Below are positions 16,221 through 25,108 of a stretch of 64,000 bases of DNA, piece after piece. Made by a program: the position numbers and the translations under genes. The notes beneath the pieces are model-generated. The model searched no databases. It saw only the letters and a program-made list of their open reading frames with translations, and was not told the DNA's origin. How positions within the stretch are numbered: the first letter of the stretch is position 1; every line of letters starts with the position of its first letter. This DNA is from Streptomyces sp. S.PNR 29 (GTDB lineage Bacteria; Actinomycetota; Actinomycetes; Streptomycetales; Streptomycetaceae): positions 310,001 to 374,000 of the forward strand of contig NZ_JANUQM010000005.1 of NCBI RefSeq assembly GCF_030386795.1, read 5' to 3'.

Positions 16221-19079
16221 GTGCAGACGACTCCTGCGGCAACACCCTCCGAAATATCCCAACTGGCCCACTGCTGCGCGGTGTTCCTGCCCGGCGACCC
16301 CGCCCGCACCGGCTGCCTCGCCTTCTGGCGACCCGACGGTGCGGCCCCTCCGGACGCCGGATCGGGAACCACCGCCGACCTGGCGGTCGTGTTACCCGGC
16401 GGCGACGGTGCCGAGCTGGTGAGCGTGCCCGCCGTGCTGCTGCCGGTGCGAGCGGCTCTGCCGGTTCTCACACGTGCGCGCGCCGCTGGGCACGGGCACC
16501 GGGCGACGGCGTTCTGGGGCGCCGCCGCCGTGCACGCCCTGCACCTCGTGGCGCGCGGACTGCTGTTGCCCGGCCTGTCCGAGGGCGATCACGACGCCTG
16601 GCGCGCGGGCCCGCTGCGCTCGGAGGAGGTCGAGCGGATGCGTCACCTCGCCGCCGCGATGCCACCCGAGGCGCACGCCGTGCCGGTGGAGCACGCCCAG
16701 CCCCTGCTGCTGCCCGACCCGGAGCGGTTGCTGCGCGCCTTCCTGGACGCCGTCGCCGACACGCTGCCGCGCTCCCCCGCCGCCGCACTCCTGACGGGCG
16801 GACCTGCCTACGCGGTACGGGAGCCACTGTGCCTGCCCGAGCTGCGCACCTGGGCCGCCGATGTCGCGGCGGGCCATGACGCGGGTGTACGGCTGTCCCT
16901 GCGGATCGAGGTGCCCGGTCTGACGGCCACCGCGCCCGAGGGCGCGGCGCTGACGTTCCGGGCCGTACCGCAGGTGCACAGCATGAGCGATCCCGCGCTC
17001 GTCGCGGACGCGGCCGAGGTGTGGGGCGATACCACGAGCGTGGCCTTGGGCCCGCGCGCGCGGATGGACGCCCTGCTCGCGCTCCGGCGTGCGGCCCGGG
17101 CCTGGGCTCCGCTCGCGCCTCTGCTGTCGGCCGCCGTGCCGGAGGCGGTCGAACTCGCCGACGAGGAGATCACCGACCTCCTCGGGGAGGGCACCCGGGC
17201 GCTCGCCGGCGCCGGAGTCGACGTGCACTGGCCGAAGGAGCTGACCCGCGGCCTGACCACCCGAGCGGAGGTCGGCCCGCCCGACGACGAGCCGGAGCCC
17301 GGCACGCTCTCGCCGGAAGGGTCCTCGTTCCTGTCCGCCGACGCACTGCTCGCCTTCAACTGGTCGTTCGCCCTGGGCGACGAAAGGCTCACGCGTGCGG
17401 AACTGGACCGTCTCGCGGAGGCCCACCGCCCCGTCGTACGACTGCGTGACCAGTGGGTTCTGATCGACCCCCGGGAGGCGCAGCGCGCCCGCACGCGGCA
17501 GGACCAGAAGGTCACGCCCGTGGACGCCCTGGCCGCGGCGCTGACCGGCTCCGCCGAGATCGACGGCCGGCGGTTCGAGGTACGGCCCACCGGATGGCTG
17601 GCGGCGCTCAGGGAGCGCCTCGCGGACCCCGAGGCACAGGAGCCGGTGGGTCAGCCGGCCGCTCTCGCGGCCACACTCCGGGACTATCAGCGGCGCGGCC
17701 TCAACTGGCTGGCCCGCATGACCTCCCTGGGCCTCGGCTGCTGTCTCGCCGACGACATGGGTCTCGGCAAGACCATCACGCTGATCGCCCTGCACCTGCA
17801 CCGGCAGACCGACGCCTCGGCCGCGGGCCCCACCCTCGTGGTCTGTCCGACGTCCCTCATGGGCAACTGGCAGCGGGAGATCGAGCGGTTCGCGCCCGGC
17901 ACGCGCGTGCGCCGCTTCCACGGCACGCGGCGTGATCTGGAGGGCCTTGCCGACGGGGAGTTCGTGCTCACCACGTACGGCACGATGCGCCTGGACGCGC
18001 AGCGGCTCGCCGAGGTGGCGTGGGGCCTGGTCGTCGCGGACGAGGCCCAGCACGTGAAGAACCCGTACTCGGCCACGGCGCGGCAGCTGCGTTCCATCGG
18101 CGCACGCGCGCGTGTGGCGCTCACCGGCACTCCGGTGGAGAACAACCTGTCGGAGCTGTGGGCGATCCTCGACTGGACGACCCCGGGACTGCTGGGCCGG
18201 CTCGGCACGTTCCGCAGGCGGTACGCGCGAGCCGTGGAGGGCGGCCAGGACCCGGCTGCCGCGGAACGGCTCGCCCGGCTCGTACGGCCGTTCCTGCTGC
18301 GCCGCCGCAAGTCGGATCCCGGCATCGCGCCCGAGCTGCCGCCGAAGACGGAGACCGACCACGCCGTGTCGCTCACCAAGGAGCAGACGGGGCTGTACGA
18401 GGCGGTGGTGCGCGAGGCGCTCGCGGAGATCTCCGGCGCCGGCAGCATGGAGCGGCGCGGACTGATCGTGAAGCTGCTGACCGGCCTGAAGCAGATCTGC
18501 AACCACCCGGCGCAGTTCCTCAAGGAGGAGCGGCCGACGATCGCCGGCCGCTCGGGGAAGCTGGAACTCCTGGACGAGCTGCTGGAAACCGTCCTCGCGG
18601 AAGGGGCGAGCGTGCTCGTCTTCACCCAGTACGTGCAGATGGCGCGTCTCATCGAGCGGCACCTGACGGCCCGTGGCGTGGCCTCCTTGTTCCTGCACGG
18701 CGGCACGCCCGTCGCTGAGCGGGAGACCCTGGTGCGGCGCTTCCAGGACGGTGACGTTCCCGTCTTCCTGCTGTCGTTGAAGGCGGCGGGCACCGGACTG
18801 AACCTCACGCGGGCCGAGCACGTCGTGCACTACGACCGCTGGTGGAACCCGGCCGTCGAGGCGCAGGCCACCGACCGCGCCCACCGCATCGGCCAGACAC
18901 GGCCCGTGCAGGTGCACCGGCTGATCGCCGAGGGGACCATCGAGGACCGCATCGCCGCTCTGCTCAGCCGCAAGAGGGAGCTGGCCGACGCGGTGCTCGG
19001 CTCCGGCGAGGCGGCGCTCACGGAGCTGACGGACGCGGAGCTGGCCGAACTGGTGGAACTGCGAGGGGGTACGCGATGA
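16221..19079 (+). CDS. SNF2-family DEAD/DEAH helicase
   Basis: A 952-residue SWI2/SNF2 protein. An N-terminal region of about 450 residues is of the bacterial SNF2-associated type and precedes the ATPase core. Walker A is DDMGLGKT near residue 513, the DEAQ box VVADEAQHVKNP near 605, motif III LTGTPVENN near 634, and motif VI HRIGQTRPVQVHRL near 895. The protein probably translocates on double-stranded DNA. I take the GTG at 16221; GAGGA lies about 14 bases upstream, so the start is not secure. The leucine codon at 16392-16394 is TTA, which makes translation depend on the bldA tRNA. The stop overlaps the SWIM-finger gene by ATGA. Confidence 0.92.
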   Translation: MQTTPAATPSEISQLAHCCAVFLPGDPARTGCLAFWRPDGAAPPDAGSGTTADLAVVLPGGDGAELVSVPAVLLPVRAALPVLTRARAAGHGHRATAFWGAAAVHALHLVARGLLLPGLSEGDHDAWRAGPLRSEEVERMRHLAAAMPPEAHAVPVEHAQPLLLPDPERLLRAFLDAVADTLPRSPAAALLTGGPAYAVREPLCLPELRTWAADVAAGHDAGVRLSLRIEVPGLTATAPEGAALTFRAVPQVHSMSDPALVADAAEVWGDTTSVALGPRARMDALLALRRAARAWAPLAPLLSAAVPEAVELADEEITDLLGEGTRALAGAGVDVHWPKELTRGLTTRAEVGPPDDEPEPGTLSPEGSSFLSADALLAFNWSFALGDERLTRAELDRLAEAHRPVVRLRDQWVLIDPREAQRARTRQDQKVTPVDALAAALTGSAEIDGRRFEVRPTGWLAALRERLADPEAQEPVGQPAALAATLRDYQRRGLNWLARMTSLGLGCCLADDMGLGKTITLIALHLHRQTDASAAGPTLVVCPTSLMGNWQREIERFAPGTRVRRFHGTRRDLEGLADGEFVLTTYGTMRLDAQRLAEVAWGLVVADEAQHVKNPYSATARQLRSIGARARVALTGTPVENNLSELWAILDWTTPGLLGRLGTFRRRYARAVEGGQDPAAAERLARLVRPFLLRRRKSDPGIAPELPPKTETDHAVSLTKEQTGLYEAVVREALAEISGAGSMERRGLIVKLLTGLKQICNHPAQFLKEERPTIAGRSGKLELLDELLETVLAEGASVLVFTQYVQMARLIERHLTARGVASLFLHGGTPVAERETLVRRFQDGDVPVFLLSLKAAGTGLNLTRAEHVVHYDRWWNPAVEAQATDRAHRIGQTRPVQVHRLIAEGTIEDRIAALLSRKRELADAVLGSGEAALTELTDAELAELVELRGGTR

Positions 19080-20350
19080 CTCGGCACGACGGTGACACGG
19101 AGCGCACGTTCGCCGCGCTGCCACCCGCGCGGGGGCGGGGTTTCGCGCAGACGTGGTGGGGTCAGGCGTGGCTGAAGGCACTGGAGGACGCCGCGCTGGA
19201 CTCGGCGCAGGTGAAGACGGGCCGCCGGCTCGCGCGCGCCGGAGCGGTCGGAGCGGTGTCGGTGCGACCGGGGCGCATCACCGCCGTCGTCCAGGACCGG
19301 GACCGTACGGCGCACCGGGCCGACGTCCTGCTGGAGGAGCTGTCCGAAGCACAGTGGGACCGTTTCCTGGACCTGGCCGTCGAGCGGGCCGGGCACGTCG
19401 CAGCGCTACTGGACCGCGAGATGCCTCCGCATCTGGTCGAGGACGCGGCGACCGCCGGCATCGAGCTGCTGCCGGGCATGGGCGATCTGGAAGCGGAGTG
19501 CGACTGCGGCGCCTGGGACCACTGCGGGCACACGACGGCGCTCTGCTACCAGGTGGCGCGGCTGCTGGACCAGGACCCCTTCGTCCTGCTGCTGATGCGG
19601 GGACGCGGCGAACGCGCCGTGCTGGAGGACCTGCAGGCCCGCAGTGGCGCGCCCGCCGAGGAGCGGTCCGCGCAGCCGGAGGGGGTGAACGCCGTCGAGG
19701 CGTATGCGGTGGGGGACATCCTGCCGCCGCTGCCCGGCCTGCCCGAGCTCCCCTGGGAGCCGGGTGTGCCGCCTTCCCCGGACACCGAGACCCCGCCCCC
19801 GCCCGGCATCGACCCGGCCGCCCTGGAGGTCCTGGCCGCCCGAGCCGCCGCGGAGGCCCACCGCCTGCTCGCCGAGGCGCTCCGAGCCGGTCACGAGCGG
19901 CAGGCGCTGGAAGCGGAGTTGACTGTCGCTCAGGACGCCGTGCGCCTGGCCGCGGGCGATCTCGGAAGCGGCGCGCAGGACCGGCTCGCGGGCGGGTCGG
20001 GGCGGGGTCGGGAGGAGCTCGCAGTGGCTGTGCGCGCGTGGGGCCACGGGGGCGTGGCCGCGCTGTCCGTGCTTGAGGAGGAGTGGGCGGTCGAGGGCGA
20101 AGCGCTCGCACGCGCGCGTGCCGCCCTGGAGTCGGCCTGGGACGAGGACGAGCGGCCGTCGCTGCGGCAGCGGAACAACCGGTGGACCGTGGTCGGCGCA
20201 CCGAGTCAGCTGCGTCTGGGACGCGACGGCCGGTGGTGGCCGTATCGCAAGGAGCGCGGCGGTTGGGTGCCCGCCGGCGGCCCGGCGCAGGATCCGGCGA
20301 CGGCTCTGGCCTGGACGGAGGTGGCCTTCGATGAGGAACCGTCCGGATGA
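19076..20350 (+). CDS. SWIM zinc-finger protein
   Basis: A 424-residue protein translationally coupled to the SNF2 helicase through a four-base ATGA overlap. The SWIM motif (CxC then CxH) reads ECDCGAWDHCGHTTAL near residue 142. An N-terminal block with FAQTWWGQAWLKALE near residue 22 is typical of bacterial SWIM proteins that partner SNF2 helicases. The C-terminal half has a Pro-rich linker and coiled-coil-like Ala/Glu/Arg segments, ending with a small strand-rich region (WTVVGAPSQLRLGRDGRWWP). It probably binds nucleic acid or the helicase. Proposed roles in DNA repair or defence are only inference. Confidence 0.9.
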   Translation: MTRHDGDTERTFAALPPARGRGFAQTWWGQAWLKALEDAALDSAQVKTGRRLARAGAVGAVSVRPGRITAVVQDRDRTAHRADVLLEELSEAQWDRFLDLAVERAGHVAALLDREMPPHLVEDAATAGIELLPGMGDLEAECDCGAWDHCGHTTALCYQVARLLDQDPFVLLLMRGRGERAVLEDLQARSGAPAEERSAQPEGVNAVEAYAVGDILPPLPGLPELPWEPGVPPSPDTETPPPPGIDPAALEVLAARAAAEAHRLLAEALRAGHERQALEAELTVAQDAVRLAAGDLGSGAQDRLAGGSGRGREELAVAVRAWGHGGVAALSVLEEEWAVEGEALARARAALESAWDEDERPSLRQRNNRWTVVGAPSQLRLGRDGRWWPYRKERGGWVPAGGPAQDPATALAWTEVAFDEEPSG

Positions 20351-20362
20351 AGCCGGAGGGAG

Positions 20363-20791
20363 TCACCGTGTCAGGGCACCGCGTCGCCTCAGCAGGGGGA
20401 GGATGTGGTCCGTGAGGGCGGGCGAGAGCCGGACGTCGCGCTCGTGCCCGGAAATCCATTTCAGGTCGGCGAGTTCGGCGGCCGGCCGGGGTGCCCGGTC
20501 GATGTGTGCCTCGAAGAGGGTCAACTTCATGGGCACCCCCTCCAGGGCGGCCACGGCCTCGACGTGCCCCAGGAACCGAGGCTCCAGGGGCTCGACCCCC
20601 AACTCCTCGTCCAACTCCCGGAACAGGGCCTCCAGCGGGCCCTCGCCCGCGTCGGGCTTGCCGCCGGGCAGGTAGAAGACATCGGGAGCGGCCTGCTTGC
20701 TCACCACCAGCAGGCGCCCCTCCTGAACGATCGCGGCCGCCACCACGGACAGCGGCTCGCCCTCACCCGGGCCCGGGGCGTCTTGCGTCAT
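20363..20791 (-). CDS. NUDIX hydrolase
   Basis: A 142-residue NUDIX protein with a complete Nudix box (GX5EX7REUXEEXGU): GKPDAGE, then seven residues, then REL-D-EELGV, near residues 47-69. The box binds Mg2+ for cleavage of nucleoside diphosphates linked to another group. The ATG at 20791 was chosen because GGGAGG is nine bases upstream, while the ATG at 20800 abuts that site. The substrate is not predictable. It is transcribed toward the SWIM gene and lies downstream of xylA, separated from it by a strong terminator. Confidence 0.92.
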   Translation of the reverse strand: MTQDAPGPGEGEPLSVVAAAIVQEGRLLVVSKQAAPDVFYLPGGKPDAGEGPLEALFRELDEELGVEPLEPRFLGHVEAVAALEGVPMKLTLFEAHIDRAPRPAAELADLKWISGHERDVRLSPALTDHILPLLRRRGALTR

Positions 20792-20934
20792 ACAGGACAT
20801 CCTCCCAGTGCACCTGGCCGAGATCCTGGCTTCCGCGGAAGGGGACACAGACTCATCCCATGGATCGCATGATGCCGGAGCACTCCGCGTGGGGGCCGCC
20901 CATCACCGCCGTCTACGCGCACCGCGCGCGACCG

Positions 20935-20962
20935 GTGTGTGCCGTCGGCAGACGGCACACAC
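20935..20962 (-). terminator. Rho-independent-type hairpin after xylA
   Basis: Arms GTGTGTGCCGTC (20935-20946) and GACGGCACACAC (20951-20962) pair perfectly over 12 bases around the loop GGCA. The hairpin starts 13 bases beyond the xylA stop. There is no strong U-tract, as is common for Streptomyces terminators. Confidence 0.8.
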
Positions 20963-20974
20963 ACGCGCGTGCGC

Positions 20975-22141
20975 TCAGCCGCGTGCCCCCAGCAGGTGGT
21001 CCATCGCCAGCTGGTCCAGGCGCTCGAAGGCCATCCCGCGCGCGGCGGCCGCCTCCGGGTCGAAGTCCTCGAAGGCCGTGCGGTCCGCGAGCAGCGCCTG
21101 CAGTCCGTCCGCCGCGGTGGGCTGCGCGAGCTGGTCCAGGCGGGAGGCGCGCAGGGCCTCCTGGACCTCCGGGTCGGCGCGGAAGGCGGCCGAACGCTCC
21201 TTGAGGATCAGGTAGTTGCGCATGCAGCCCGCGGCGGAGGCCCACACGCCGTCGAGGTCCTCGGTCCGCGGCGGCTTGAAGTCGAAGTGGCGCGGCCCGT
21301 CGTAACCGGCGCTCTCCAGGAGGTCGACCAGCCAGAACGCGGCCCGCAGGTCACCGGCGCCGAAGCGCAGGTCCTGGTCGTACTTGATGCCGGACTGGCC
21401 GTTGAGGTCGATGTGGAAGAGCTTGCCCGCCCACAGGGCCTGCGCGATGCCGTGCGGGAAGTTCAGCCCGGCCATCTGCTCGTGGCCGACCTCGGGGTTG
21501 ACGCCGTACAGCTCGGGCCGCTCCAGGCGGTCGATGAACGCCAGGGCGTGGCCGACGGTGGGCAGCAGGATGTCGCCGCGCGGCTCGTTCGGCTTGGGCT
21601 CGATCGCGAAGCGGATGTCGTAGCCCTGGGAGGTCACGTACTCGCCGAGGAGGTCGAAGGCCTCCTTCATGCGGTCCAGTGCGGCCCGTACGTCCTTGGC
21701 GGCGCCGGACTCGGCACCCTCACGGCCGCCCCAGGCGACGTAGACCTTGGCGCCGAGCTCGACCGCCAGGTCGATGTTGCGGATCGTCTTGCGCAGGGCG
21801 TAGCGGCGCACGTCGCGGTCGTTGGCGGTGAACGCGCCGTCCTTGAAGACGGGGTGCGTGAAGAGGTTGGTGGTGGCCATCGGCACGGTCATGCCGGTCG
21901 CGTCCAGAGCCTGGCGGAAGCGCTTGATGTGCGACTCGCGCTCGGTGTCGGAGGACCCGAAGGGGATCAGGTCGTCGTCGTGGAAGGTCACACCGTAGGC
22001 ACCCAGCTCGGCCAGGCGCTGCACCGTCTCGACCGGGTCCAGGGCACGCCGCGTGGCATCGCCGAACGGGTCCCTTCCCTGCCAGCCGACGGTCCACAGG
22101 CCGAAGGTGAACCTGTGCTCGGGGGTGGGCTGGTAGTTCAT
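20975..22141 (-). CDS. xylA: Xylose isomerase
   Basis: A 388-residue class I xylose isomerase of the Streptomyces type. It converts D-xylose to D-xylulose (and glucose to fructose) in the cytoplasm as a metal-dependent TIM barrel. The catalytic motif VTFHDDDLIPFG places His54 and Asp57. The metal-binding Glu and Lys are in FAIEPKPNEPRG near 181-183, later ligands lie in NPEVGHEQMAGLNF near 217, and IDLNGQSG near 245. Length and all key residues match active enzymes. AAGGAG precedes the ATG. It is divergent from xylB and followed by a terminator. The neighbouring ROK regulator is the likely controller. Confidence 0.98.
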   Translation of the reverse strand: MNYQPTPEHRFTFGLWTVGWQGRDPFGDATRRALDPVETVQRLAELGAYGVTFHDDDLIPFGSSDTERESHIKRFRQALDATGMTVPMATTNLFTHPVFKDGAFTANDRDVRRYALRKTIRNIDLAVELGAKVYVAWGGREGAESGAAKDVRAALDRMKEAFDLLGEYVTSQGYDIRFAIEPKPNEPRGDILLPTVGHALAFIDRLERPELYGVNPEVGHEQMAGLNFPHGIAQALWAGKLFHIDLNGQSGIKYDQDLRFGAGDLRAAFWLVDLLESAGYDGPRHFDFKPPRTEDLDGVWASAAGCMRNYLILKERSAAFRADPEVQEALRASRLDQLAQPTAADGLQALLADRTAFEDFDPEAAAARGMAFERLDQLAMDHLLGARG

Positions 22142-22332
22142 GCCGCGGCTCCTTGCTCGCTTACGACTATTTCGTCATGGCGGTTTACAAATTAGTATGC
22201 GGACGCATCCCTGGGAAGGGACAAGATGTCCCTGAAGGAGTGATGCTTGTCGGGCCAGGGCCGCCGTGGCCCCGGCACACCGCCACAGCCCCAGGTCAGA
22301 TCCCGCTGAGCCGCGGAAGAGGGAGTAGCCCG
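22142..22332. promoter_or_regulatory. xylA-xylB divergent promoter region
   Basis: This 191-base gap holds both promoters. An AT-rich block at about 22180-22200 (TTTACAAATTAGTATG) stands out from the GC-rich surroundings; read on the minus strand it gives a -10-like CATACT for xylA. An inverted repeat GGGACA-AGA-TGTCCC lies at 22218-22232, closer to xylB. The AT block and the repeat are the best operator candidates for the ROK regulator encoded after xylB. Confidence 0.5.
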
Positions 22333-23772
22333 ATGTCAGCAGCCGAGGGTCCGCTCGTCGTCGGCGTGGACACGTCCACCCAGTCCACCAAGGCGCTGGT
22401 GGTCGACGCGGCCACCGGCCGGGTCGTCGCGAGCGGCCAGGCGCCGCACACGGTGTCCTCCGGGGCCGGCCGCGAGAGCGATCCGCGCCAGTGGTGGGAC
22501 GCCCTGTGCGAGGCCCTGCAGCAGTGCGGGGAGGCGGCGCACGAGGCCGCCGCGGTGGCGATCGGCGGGCAGCAGCACGGCCTCGTCACGCTGGACGACC
22601 GGGGCGAGCCGGTGCGCCCGGCCCTGTTGTGGAACGACGTGCGCTCGGCGCCCCAGGCCCGCCGTCTGACGGAGGAGCTGGGCGGGGCGAAGTTCTGGGC
22701 CGAACGCACCGGTTCCGTCCCGGCGGCCTCCTTCACGGTCACGAAGTGGGCGTGGCTGGCCGAGAACGAGCCGGAGGCGGTCCGCGCGACCAGGGCCGTA
22801 CGCCTCCCCCACGACTACCTCACCGAGCGCCTCACCGGGCAGGGCACGACCGATCGCGGCGACGCCTCCGGCACCGGCTGGTGGGCGTCCGGGACGGAGA
22901 CGTACGACGAGGAGATCCTGGCGCACGTGGGCCTCGACCCGGCGCTGCTGCCGCGTGTGGTCCGGCCCGGCGAGGTGGCGGGCACCGTACGCGACAGCCA
23001 CGACCTGCCGTTCTCCAAGGGCACCCTGGTCGCCCCCGGCACCGGTGACAACGCCGCCGCCGCGCTGGGCCTCGGACTGCGCCCCGGCATGCCGGTGATG
23101 AGCCTCGGCACGTCGGGCACGGTGTACGCCGTGTCGAAACGACGCCCCGCAGACCCGACCGGCACCGTCGCGGGCTTCGCCGACGCGCACGGCGACTGGC
23201 TGCCGCTGGCCTGCACCCTGAACTGCACGCTCGCCGTCGACCGCGTCGCCACCCTGCTGGGCCTGGACCGGGAGGCCGTCGAACCCGGCACGAGCGTCAC
23301 ACTCCTGCCCTACCTCGACGGCGAACGCACCCCGAACCTCCCGAACGCCTCCGGGCTGCTGCACGGCCTGCGCCACGACACGACCGCCGGCCAGCTGCTG
23401 CAGGCGGCGTACGACGGTGCCGTCCACTCACTGCTCGGTGCGCTCGACCTCGTGCTCGACGAGGACGCGGACCGCTCGGCGCCCCTGCTGCTGATCGGCG
23501 GCGGCGCCCGGGGCACGGCCTGGCAGCAGACCGTACGACGGCTGTCGGGGCGCCCCGTCCAGATCCCCGAGGCCAAGGAACTGGTCGCGCTCGGTGCCGC
23601 GGCACAGGCGGCCGGGCTGCTGACCGGCGAGGACCCGGCCTCGGTCGCCCGGCGCTGGAACACGACCGCCGGACCGGTGCTCGATGCGGTGGAACGGGAC
23701 GAGGAGACGCTGGCCAGGATCGCCGGGGTACTCTCCGACGCGGCTCCGCTCCTGGAGAGGCCCGCTCACTGA
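22333..23772 (+). CDS. xylB: Xylulokinase
   Basis: A 479-residue FGGY-family sugar kinase that phosphorylates D-xylulose with ATP, the step after xylose isomerase. The N-terminal phosphate loop GVDTSTQSTKALV is near residue 10, GGQQHGLV near 78, the catalytic Asp239 sits in PGTGDNAAAALG, and the second ATP-binding glycine motif is LLIGGGARGTAWQQ near 390. GAGGGAG precedes the ATG. Length and motifs match active XylB. It is divergent from xylA and followed after 34 bases by a ROK regulator gene, so the three form a xylose-use locus. Confidence 0.97.
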   Translation: MSAAEGPLVVGVDTSTQSTKALVVDAATGRVVASGQAPHTVSSGAGRESDPRQWWDALCEALQQCGEAAHEAAAVAIGGQQHGLVTLDDRGEPVRPALLWNDVRSAPQARRLTEELGGAKFWAERTGSVPAASFTVTKWAWLAENEPEAVRATRAVRLPHDYLTERLTGQGTTDRGDASGTGWWASGTETYDEEILAHVGLDPALLPRVVRPGEVAGTVRDSHDLPFSKGTLVAPGTGDNAAAALGLGLRPGMPVMSLGTSGTVYAVSKRRPADPTGTVAGFADAHGDWLPLACTLNCTLAVDRVATLLGLDREAVEPGTSVTLLPYLDGERTPNLPNASGLLHGLRHDTTAGQLLQAAYDGAVHSLLGALDLVLDEDADRSAPLLLIGGGARGTAWQQTVRRLSGRPVQIPEAKELVALGAAAQAAGLLTGEDPASVARRWNTTAGPVLDAVERDEETLARIAGVLSDAAPLLERPAH

Positions 23773-23806
23773 GACCGTACCGACACCACTGAGGACTGAC
23801 GGAGGC

Positions 23807-25015
23807 ATGACCGCACCCCCGCACGAGGCGCGCCCGCCCGGTCGTGGGCGCGCGCTGCCGGACACTCAGCAGGGCATGCGCCGCCGCAACCTCGCCCGGG
23901 TGATGCACGCCGTCAGCGCCGAGGGGCCGCTCTCCCGTGCCGCCGTCGCCTCGCACATCGGACTGACGCGGGCGGCGGTGTCGACCCTGGTGGACGAGCT
24001 CATCCGCGCGGGCCTGCTGGAGGAGTTGGGCCCGGAACGTCCCGGCAGGGTGGGCCGGCCCGGCTCGGCGCTCGCCGTCAGCGGGCACGGTCCCGCCGGC
24101 ATCGGTGCGGAGGTCGGCGTGGACCACCTGGCGGTCTGCGCCGTCGACCTGCGCGGACAGGTACGGTCGCGGGCCGTCCGGCACGGCACCAACCGCGCCC
24201 GCCCGCCCGAACCGGTGATCGAGGAGCTCACCGAACTGGTGCGCCGGGTCGTCGCGGAGGCGGAGGGCGAGGGGCTGTGGCCGGCCGGGCTCGCCGTGGC
24301 GGTCCCGGGGCTGGTGGCGCGGGACGCGCGAACCGTCGTACGCGCGCCCAATCTCGACTGGCATGACACGGACCTGGGCGCCCTGCTCCCCGTGGACCTC
24401 CCGCTGACCGTGGACAACGAGGCGAACTTCGGCGCGCTGGCCGAACTCTGGCTGGGTGACGGCACCCCTCGGGACTTTCTGCACGTCTCCGCGGAGATCG
24501 GCATCGGTGCGGCCGTGGTCGTGGACGGGCTGCTGCTGCGCGGAACGCGTGGTTTCGCGGGCGAGTTGGGGCACATACCGGTGCATCCGGACGGACCGGA
24601 GTGCGCGTGCGGCGGGCGCGGGTGCCTGGAGCAGTACGCCGGTGAGGACGCGGTGCTGCGCGCGGCCGGTCTGGAGCCGGGCGAGGACCGCGTCGGACTG
24701 CTCTCGGGGCGCGCCGCGGAGGGCGACGAGGACGTACGAGGTGCTCTGCGCGACGCGGGAACGGCGCTCGGCATCGCGTTGACGGGGGCGGTCAATCTGC
24801 TGGACCCGGAGAGTGTGGTGCTGGGCGGTGCGCTGTCCGGTCTCGCGCCCTGGCTGTTGCCGTCCCTGCGGGCCGAGTTGGCTCGGCGTACGGCGGGTCC
24901 GGTCTGCCCCGTGTCGGTGTCGGGACTGGGGCCCGAGGGACCCTTGCTGGGCGCCGCGCACTCCGTGGTGCGGGCCGTGCTGGACGATCCGGCGGCGGTG
25001 GCGGAACGGCCCTGA
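23807..25015 (+). CDS. ROK-family transcriptional regulator (XylR-like)
   Basis: A 402-residue ROK repressor. The N-terminal winged helix reads RNLARVMHAVSAEGPLSRAA, then TRAAVSTLVDELIRAGLLEE near residue 60. The ROK sugar-kinase-like domain contains the zinc site with GHIPVHP, CACGGRGCLEQYAGED near 270, and a glycine-rich DNEANFGALAE near 205. ROK regulators bind a sugar, typically xylose or another aldose, and leave the operator. The position 34 bases after xylB makes xylose control of xylA/xylB likely, and the xylanolytic genes at 59-64 kb could also be targets. GGAGG at 23801 is only one base before the ATG, while GAGGA is 11 bases upstream. Confidence 0.93.
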   Translation: MTAPPHEARPPGRGRALPDTQQGMRRRNLARVMHAVSAEGPLSRAAVASHIGLTRAAVSTLVDELIRAGLLEELGPERPGRVGRPGSALAVSGHGPAGIGAEVGVDHLAVCAVDLRGQVRSRAVRHGTNRARPPEPVIEELTELVRRVVAEAEGEGLWPAGLAVAVPGLVARDARTVVRAPNLDWHDTDLGALLPVDLPLTVDNEANFGALAELWLGDGTPRDFLHVSAEIGIGAAVVVDGLLLRGTRGFAGELGHIPVHPDGPECACGGRGCLEQYAGEDAVLRAAGLEPGEDRVGLLSGRAAEGDEDVRGALRDAGTALGIALTGAVNLLDPESVVLGGALSGLAPWLLPSLRAELARRTAGPVCPVSVSGLGPEGPLLGAAHSVVRAVLDDPAAVAERP

Positions 25016-25108
25016 GGCGCGGCCGCCCCCATCCCTCCCCCAGAGCTTGTCGATACTCGCCCCCGGAGTGACGATGTCCCCAGCCGCATCGCCGTCGGGG
25101 AGGCAGAG

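Noticed and set aside
16392..19181. A 929-codon antisense frame opposite the SNF2 helicase
   Set aside because: It mirrors the codon-position GC bias of the helicase gene and has no recognisable domain.
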